DNA of 64,000 nucleotides from positions 434,001-498,000 of the forward strand of contig NZ_JAKGSI010000002.1 of the NCBI RefSeq assembly GCF_021568315.1, read 5' to 3'. The translations under genes and the position numbers were made by a program. A model generated the notes under the pieces. The model was not told the origin of the DNA. It searched no databases and was given only the letters and a program-made list of their open reading frames with translations. This document shows positions 59,274-64,000 of this stretch, piece after piece (position 1 is the first letter of the stretch; every line of letters begins with the position of its first letter). The stretch comes from Corynebacterium uropygiale. GTDB lineage: Bacteria; Actinomycetota; Actinomycetes; Mycobacteriales; Mycobacteriaceae.

Positions 59274-60410
59274 GTGCATTCCGTGAATGTGTCCGTCCCG
59301 TCCTCTGAAGGGCTGTCGATGGCCGGCACCATTGATTTCCCCGATGACAAGCCCATCGCCTGGGCGATGTTTGCGCATTGCTTCACGGGTTCGCGGCACA
59401 CCCCTGCGGCGAGCCGCGTGTGCCGGGAGCTCACGAATTTCGGGATCGCCTCCCTGCGTTTTGACTTCCCGGGGTTGGGGCAGTCGGAGGGCGATTTTGG
59501 GAGTACCTCATTTAGCTCAAACGTCGAGGACATCAAGGCCGCCCACCGCTGGATGAGCGAGAACTACGGCACCCCCCAGCTGCTCATCGGGCACTCCCTC
59601 GGCGGTGCGGCCTCCCTGCGGGCAGCCACTGAGCTCAAGGCGCTCTCCGCGGTGGCGACGATCGGCGCGCCTTTCGACCCCGCGCACGCTGTCCTCCACT
59701 TCGCTGACCGCATCAAGGAGGTGGACGACGAAGGCTCGGTGACCGTCGTCCTGGGCGGACGAGACATCGTGATCTCCCGGGAGTTCCTGGAGGACCTCGC
59801 CGAGGTGAGCGTCGAGTCCTATCTCCCCCGCCTGCGCAAGCCGCTGCTCCTCCTCCACTCCCCGACGGACCAGACGGTGGGCATCGACAACGCGCAGAAC
59901 ATCTTCCGCATCACCCGGTACCCGAAGTCCCTCGTGAGCCTTGACCGCGCGGATCACCTGTGCACCCGCCAGGGCAGCGCGCAGCGGGCGGCACAGCTCA
60001 TCGGATCCTGGGTGGCACCCTACCTCAAGCCCGAGTACCAGCCCGAGCCCCTGGAGGCCGGCGCCGTGGCGACGTCGGCGACGGGCACCAAGTTCGCCGA
60101 TGTCGTGCGCACGCGCCACGGCAACCTGCTCACTGACCGCAGCAAGTCCGACGGCGGGAAGAACCTCGGGCACTCGGTGTCCGACCTCGTGGCGGGAGCC
60201 CTGGCCGCCCACGGATCCCAGGCGATCCGCGCCCTCGCGAGGAAGAAGAAGATCCGCCTGGACGCAGTCTCCGTCCGGGTGCATCCCCGGGAGGACGGCG
60301 GATTTGAGCGCAGCATCGAGATCTCCGGGGACATCGACGAGGCCACGCGGCGCGAGCTCATCGCGAGTATCCCCGAGATGGAGCTCAGCGTGGATGACCG
60401 TCACGCCTAA
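59274..60410 (+). CDS. Alpha/beta hydrolase with C-terminal OsmC-like domain
   Basis: The N-terminal 255 residues form an alpha/beta hydrolase with nucleophile elbow LIGHSLGGAA, FDFPGLGQSEG, the acid-residue region LLLLHSPTDQTVGI and His in DRADHLC. The last 110 residues align with OsmC/Ohr proteins (GTKFADVVRTRHGNLLTDR) but lack both redox cysteines: the usual GAC segment reads AAHG and the distal Cys is missing. The start is uncertain; GTG 59274 has AAAGG close upstream and GTG 59256 is the alternative. It is divergent from secA2. The substrate is unknown. Confidence 0.83.
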   Translation: MHSVNVSVPSSEGLSMAGTIDFPDDKPIAWAMFAHCFTGSRHTPAASRVCRELTNFGIASLRFDFPGLGQSEGDFGSTSFSSNVEDIKAAHRWMSENYGTPQLLIGHSLGGAASLRAATELKALSAVATIGAPFDPAHAVLHFADRIKEVDDEGSVTVVLGGRDIVISREFLEDLAEVSVESYLPRLRKPLLLLHSPTDQTVGIDNAQNIFRITRYPKSLVSLDRADHLCTRQGSAQRAAQLIGSWVAPYLKPEYQPEPLEAGAVATSATGTKFADVVRTRHGNLLTDRSKSDGGKNLGHSVSDLVAGALAAHGSQAIRALARKKKIRLDAVSVRVHPREDGGFERSIEISGDIDEATRRELIASIPEMELSVDDRHA

Positions 60411-60438
60411 AGCGAAAAACACCGCTCTGACCTGCTGA

Positions 60439-60467
60439 TTGGACGAAGCGACTCACACAGTTGTAAC
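60439..60467 (+). promoter_or_regulatory. Candidate promoter of tRNA-Pro
   Basis: TTGGAC (60439-60444) and TGTAAC (60462-60467) are spaced by 17 bases and lie about 30 bases before the mature tRNA end. Confidence 0.45.
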
Positions 60468-60495
60468 CTATGGGAGTTGCTTCACGAAGCAGCGG

Positions 60496-60572
60496 CGGAC
60501 TGTGGCGCAGTTTGGTAGCGCACTACACTGGGGGTGTAGGGGTCGCAGGTTCAAATCCTGTCAGTCCGACCA
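60496..60572 (+). tRNA. tRNA-Pro (anticodon GGG)
   Basis: The 7-bp acceptor stem pairs CGGACTG with CAGTCCG, the anticodon arm is CTACA-CTGGGGG-TGTAG with GGG at the anticodon position, and the T-arm loop has TTCAAAT. The discriminator A and an encoded CCA end the 77-base gene. Confidence 0.97.
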
Positions 60573-60575
60573 GTC

Positions 60576-60605
60576 CCCGCCACATATGTGGCGGGTTATT
60601 TCTCT
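60576..60605 (+). terminator. Terminator after tRNA-Pro
   Basis: CCCGCCAC-ATAT-GTGGCGGG (60576-60595) is a perfect 8-bp GC-rich hairpin with a 4-base loop, followed by TTATTTCTCTT. It starts 4 bases after the tRNA. Confidence 0.92.
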
Positions 60606-60641
60606 TCCACACGGGTGGCGTGGCCTCAGGCCCCTGCTCTG

Positions 60642-61286
60642 TCACAGCCGCCGCTGCAGCTGCTCATGGTGGAGGGTCGGCAGGCAGTTGGCCTCGACGA
60701 CCGCCCGCGCGCACTCACGATCCCCCATCTTCGCCCGGAAGGCCATCCCCATGGTGATGCCGTGTGAGGGAGCGTCCCCGAGAATTAGCTGATCTCCCGG
60801 CCGGATGACGCCGGGCCGCAGGACCCGAAAATAGCTGCCAGCCCTCCCGTGCTCGGTAAATAGGGCCAACCATCCGGGAACCCCCATCCATCCGGCGAAG
60901 GTCCGGCACGGTGTCCGCGGCACGGACACCTGGAGGCGTGTGCTGCCGCACTCCAGCTCCTGGTTGATGACCAGCGTCGAGGCGTCGATCCCCGAGAGCG
61001 TGAGGTTCTCCCCGAAAGAGCCAGGTGGGCAGGGGCGCCCCAGCCGCTCCTCCCAATAGGCCAGTTCCTCCGACTCAAAGGCGTATACCGCCTTATCCGC
61101 GCCGCCGTGGTGCTTGGTGTCTCCAATGACATCCCCCTTCACCCCCGATCCGTCCCCGTAGTGGGGCCCCGGGGCGGAAATCTCCAGAAACTCGACGGGC
61201 TTCTTCTCAATACCACTAACCCGATCGGCCCCGCCCGGGTCTGGCTGGGGGACGGCACAATTGGTCGAAAGAATGTGAGCTACCAT
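60642..61286 (-). CDS. MOSC domain protein (YiiM-like)
   Basis: A 214-residue MOSC protein, the family that handles molybdenum cofactor-linked sulfur transfer or N-hydroxylated substrate reduction. The core motif GDTKHHGGADKAVYAFESEE and SFGENLTLSG are typical of YiiM-type proteins, and Cys in SVPRTPCRTFAGWM is the conserved cysteine. TACACT lies eight bases before ATG 61286, a leaderless candidate. No molybdopterin genes are visible next to it. Confidence 0.88.
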   Translation of the reverse strand: MVAHILSTNCAVPQPDPGGADRVSGIEKKPVEFLEISAPGPHYGDGSGVKGDVIGDTKHHGGADKAVYAFESEELAYWEERLGRPCPPGSFGENLTLSGIDASTLVINQELECGSTRLQVSVPRTPCRTFAGWMGVPGWLALFTEHGRAGSYFRVLRPGVIRPGDQLILGDAPSHGITMGMAFRAKMGDRECARAVVEANCLPTLHHEQLQRRL

Positions 61287-61331
61287 ACTCCGACAGTGTA
61301 GCGGGTGGCCCGGAGAGGGCTGTCTCTCCCC

Positions 61332-62336
61332 CTAGCGGGCTGGCACCTTCGCGATGCCGAAGAAGCGCAGGATCTCGTCGGTCGCCATATTCTTGGGCAC
61401 GTGCTCACGCTTGTCGTTGGGGGCACCCGGCCACGCGTGCACCCCCTCACCCACGCGAATGTGGCTGAGCGGAAGCTCGCAGCCATACCAATCCTGGCGC
61501 ACGGCACTGCGGTTAATCCGATAGAACTGAGACCCTCCCACGCAGTGATTGCGCCGCGAGGCCTTCTCCAGAACCGCCGGCACGGAGTCATAGCGGGTGC
61601 CGTGCCGCGTCCCGCCATCGTATTTCACGACGGGATCCTCGGTGCCATGAATGTCCAGAAGGGCCACCGGCTCCCCGGAACAGTTCTCGTGCACGGCGGG
61701 ATAGTAGGCGGCGGACACCAGCGCCACCCCGGCGAAGAGGTCAGGCATCTGGCAGCCAATCATGGCGGCGAATCCCCCGCCGTTGGAGAACCCCGCCGCG
61801 AAGACCCGTTCGGTGTCCACGGGGTAGACCGTCTTCAGCGCAGCAAGGATATCGTGCACGAACTGCCGGTCCTTGCCCTTGTTGGTCACCGAGTAGGGCG
61901 CCCCTTCCCAGGACTGGCGGATGCCATCGGGATAGACGATGAGCGCCTGGGCGTCGTCGAGGTGAGTGTAGGTCTCCATGAGCGCGGCGTTCTCCCCGTA
62001 GCCGTGGAAGGCGAAGATGACGGGGATGCGGCGCCCCGGGTAGAAGTTTCGGGGAACGGAGAGGATGAATTGGCGGGTGCGCCCGGCGGAGGCGAGCTGG
62101 ATCGTCGCGGACTCCCCCGCGCCGGGGCTCTTGAAGGCCGGGGTGCCCTCGGGGGAGACGATGGAGGTCGTCGCCGTCCGCGTCGCGGGAGCGGTGGCGT
62201 GGAGGTCGCCGGAGCCCGACTGCTCTGAGTGATTACCGGTGTCATAGTAGAGAGCGATCATCACGACCGCGAGCCCGATGACGATTCCGCCCAAGAGGGC
62301 CACCACCCGCGATAGCCGCTTCTTCTCTCCTGCCAT
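61332..62336 (-). CDS. Exported PHB depolymerase/LpqC-like esterase
   Basis: A 334-residue alpha/beta hydrolase of the poly(3-hydroxybutyrate) depolymerase family, close to feruloyl-esterase-like LpqC proteins. A basic start and one helix at about residues 10-30 (VVALLGGIVIGLAVVMIALY) act as signal anchor; there is no lipobox. Catalytic motifs are the oxyanion region VIFAFHGYGENAA, Ser in FAAGFSNGGGFAAM, Asp in LLDIHGTEDPVV and His in GEGVHAWPG. The Ser/Thr/Ala-rich linker after the helix suggests cell-wall exposure. Confidence 0.86.
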   Translation of the reverse strand: MAGEKKRLSRVVALLGGIVIGLAVVMIALYYDTGNHSEQSGSGDLHATAPATRTATTSIVSPEGTPAFKSPGAGESATIQLASAGRTRQFILSVPRNFYPGRRIPVIFAFHGYGENAALMETYTHLDDAQALIVYPDGIRQSWEGAPYSVTNKGKDRQFVHDILAALKTVYPVDTERVFAAGFSNGGGFAAMIGCQMPDLFAGVALVSAAYYPAVHENCSGEPVALLDIHGTEDPVVKYDGGTRHGTRYDSVPAVLEKASRRNHCVGGSQFYRINRSAVRQDWYGCELPLSHIRVGEGVHAWPGAPNDKREHVPKNMATDEILRFFGIAKVPAR

Positions 62337-62409
62337 CCGGCGTTATCCCAACCTTTCCCTGACAACGGGCCGACACCAACCCCCTGCATTCTAGCGATAC
62401 CATCAAGGG

Positions 62410-63192
62410 GTGTTGAGACCGCGATCCCAGAGAGATGCTCCCCGTTTCAAAAACGCCGCGCACCGCCATCTCAGCGCCGGCGCCTTCGTCGAGGAAGCCA
62501 CCGCCTATGATCGCATTCGCCCAGCGTATCTGCCCCGCACGCGGGAATTGCTGGGGCGGCCGCACGCGGGGCTTCGCGTCCATGACCTCGGCTGTGGCAC
62601 CGGGAAATTCCTCTCCCTCTGGGAGGGTTCCGACGCCCACCTCAGCGCCTCCGACCCCAGCACCGACATGCTTCGGGTGTGCCGGGTCCTGCACCCCGAA
62701 ATTCCGCTGTGGCGCGGGGTTGCGGAGCACATCCCCCTGCCCGACTCCTCCCTCGACGTCCTCACCTGTGCCCAAACCTGGCACTGGGTGGACACGGCCC
62801 GCGCCTGTCAGGAGGCGGATCGGGTGCTGGCCCCCGGCGGGCAGCTGCTCCTGGCCTGGAACACCATCGATGTGTCCGAGCCGTGGGTGCTTCGCCTCGC
62901 GCGCATCATGCACAGCGGGGACATCCAGCGGGAGGGATTCCTCCCCGAACTGGTTGAGCCTTTCGAGGTCCGTCGAACCCTCCGCACGCGGTGGTCCACT
63001 GAGATGAGCCCCGCCGATCTTCACGCGCTCACGCACACCCGCTCGTACTGGCTCCGCAGCCCCGAGCACATCCGCCAGCGCGTGACGGACAACCTCAACT
63101 GGTATCTCTTCGAACACCTCGGATTCGAGGAAGACTCCCGGATCACCCTGCCCTATCGCCTCGACGCATTCCTCGTCGAGCGGGCGGAATGA
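62410..63192 (+). CDS. Class I SAM-dependent methyltransferase (UbiE/type 11-like)
   Basis: A 260-residue methyltransferase of the type-11 family. Motif I is VHDLGCGTGKFLSLW, followed by ASDPSTDML, and the TCAQTWHWVD segment is a hallmark of a subgroup of type-11 methyltransferases. GTG 62410 lies six bases after TACCAT (62398-62403), so a leaderless mRNA is likely. The substrate is unknown. It is divergent from the esterase and converges with der. Confidence 0.85.
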   Translation: MLRPRSQRDAPRFKNAAHRHLSAGAFVEEATAYDRIRPAYLPRTRELLGRPHAGLRVHDLGCGTGKFLSLWEGSDAHLSASDPSTDMLRVCRVLHPEIPLWRGVAEHIPLPDSSLDVLTCAQTWHWVDTARACQEADRVLAPGGQLLLAWNTIDVSEPWVLRLARIMHSGDIQREGFLPELVEPFEVRRTLRTRWSTEMSPADLHALTHTRSYWLRSPEHIRQRVTDNLNWYLFEHLGFEEDSRITLPYRLDAFLVERAE

Positions 63193-63253
63193 TCCGGGGC
63201 GGGAGTTTCGGCGGCACCGCCGGTCCTGCCGATCCCGTCGGCCCTGCCCGGTC

Positions 63254-64000
63254 TTAGGAGCGCTTGCGGCGCTCGCGCACGCGCACCGCGATGCGCACCG
63301 GGCTGCCTTCGAAGCCGAAGGACTCGCGGAGCTTGCGCTCGAGGTAGCGGCGATAGCCGGCGTCGAGGAAGCCCGTGGTGAAGAGGACGATCACCGGGGG
63401 CCGGGTGGAGGCCTGCGTCGCGAAGAGCACCTTCGGCAGACGCCCGCCCTGCATGGGTGGCGGATTCTGCGCGATGACCTCCCGCACCCAGTTGTTGAGC
63501 TTCCCGGTGCTGATGCGCTGGTCCCAGCTCTCGAGTGCCTCGATCATCGCGGGTTCGAGCTTCTGCAGAGCGCGGCCGGTCTTCGCAGAGATGTTGATCT
63601 TCCGCACCCAGGGGATGTGGGCCAGCTGCTGGTCGATATCGCGATCGAGCTCCCAGCGTCGATCCTCATCCATGAGGTCCCACTTGTTGAAGGCCAGCAC
63701 GAGCGCCCGGCCGGACTCCATGATCATCCGGAGGACCCGCTGGTCCTGCTCGGAGACCGGCTCGGAGGCGTCGATGAGCATGATGCACACCTCGGCGGCG
63801 TCGATCGCGTTCTGCGTCCGGATGGAGGCATAGAACTCGTGTCCTGAGGCATTCTTCACCTTGCGGCGAAGCCCCGCAGTGTCGACGAAGCGCCACAGGT
63901 GAGTATCCAGTTGCACGAGGGAGTCGACGGGATCCACCGTGGTGCCGGCCACGGAGTCCACCACCGAGCGCTCCTCACCGGTGATCTTGTTGAGCAGGGA
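63254..64000 (-). CDS. der: Ribosome-assembly GTPase Der (EngA), N-terminal part outside window
   Basis: Der has two GTPase domains and a KH-like domain and is needed for 50S ribosome assembly. The frame is open to base 64000, so the first GTPase domain and the P-loop of the second are outside the window. Visible are [10 protein letters not shown], the switch region [21 protein letters not shown], the G4 motif FNKWDLMDE, and the KH domain ending [20 protein letters not shown] and a basic tail. Visible length is 248 residues of an expected 440 or more. Confidence 0.95.
   Translation of the reverse strand, partial: SLLNKITGEERSVVDSVAGTTVDPVDSLVQLDTHLWRFVDTAGLRRKVKNASGHEFYASIRTQNAIDAAEVCIMLIDASEPVSEQDQRVLRMIMESGRALVLAFNKWDLMDEDRRWELDRDIDQQLAHIPWVRKINISAKTGRALQKLEPAMIEALESWDQRISTGKLNNWVREVIAQNPPPMQGGRLPKVLFATQASTRPPVIVLFTTGFLDAGYRRYLERKLRESFGFEGSPVRIAVRVRERRKRS

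Overview
The window is GC-rich actinobacterial DNA, densely coding on both strands, and it looks like a core-genome segment of a Corynebacterium. The main grounds are the Pup tagging locus without 20S proteasome genes (arc-dop-pup-pafA-pafBC-tatA-tatC), separate lnt and ppm1 genes, rbpA, the odhI-ftsR-MerR block beside secA2, and a thiE-thiD-tenA fusion. As far as I recall, the gene order resembles that around hisG-aspA-arc, ndh-ufaA-thiM and gnd-odhI-secA2 in C. glutamicum. Many genes carry a TANNNT -10 hexamer 6 to 8 nt before the start codon, as expected of leaderless mRNAs in this order. Both ends are cut inside genes: hisG at the left and der at the right.

Layout. 1-8.5 kb is metabolic: hisG, aspA with a Dcu-type C4-dicarboxylate carrier, two small DUF202 membrane proteins, formate-tetrahydrofolate ligase, a RecB/Cas4-like nuclease and an M18 aminopeptidase. 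8.5-17.5 kb is the trmI / pupylation / PafBC / Tat block. 17.5-29.8 kb holds an Mtr4-like helicase, an M24 peptidase, a DprE2-like SDR, a lone cobK and a shortened cobG-like gene, a lipase-family protein, fxsA-lnt-ppm1, rbpA, a YceI protein and a 52-aa membrane protein. 29.8-32.4 kb is a lower-GC patch, probably acquired, with a TetR-MFS efflux pair and a 635-bp stretch with no convincing gene. 32.3-35.6 kb carries MarR-MFS behind a strong inverted repeat, and an MHS-type transporter. 35.6-41.7 kb holds a CFA-synthase-like protein with lost catalytic residues, ndh, and a TPP-riboswitch-controlled thiamine operon. 42.0-45.4 kb is an anaerobic pyruvate formate-lyase operon in which the glycyl-radical domain is a separate 83-aa gene. 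45.4-64 kb runs through methyltransferases, CorA, gnd, a DEAD-box helicase, two CBS membrane proteins, a VWA protein, two MerR regulators, odhI, secA2, tRNA-Pro, a MOSC protein, an esterase and der.

How the genes work together. PFL would make formate and acetyl-CoA, and Fhs can recapture formate as 10-formyl-tetrahydrofolate. AspA and the Dcu carrier would support fumarate-linked anaerobic growth. Together they suggest a facultatively fermentative corynebacterium. The most unusual element is the split PFL, with its structured leader, a GlxR/CRP-like site upstream and a hairpin before the activase gene.
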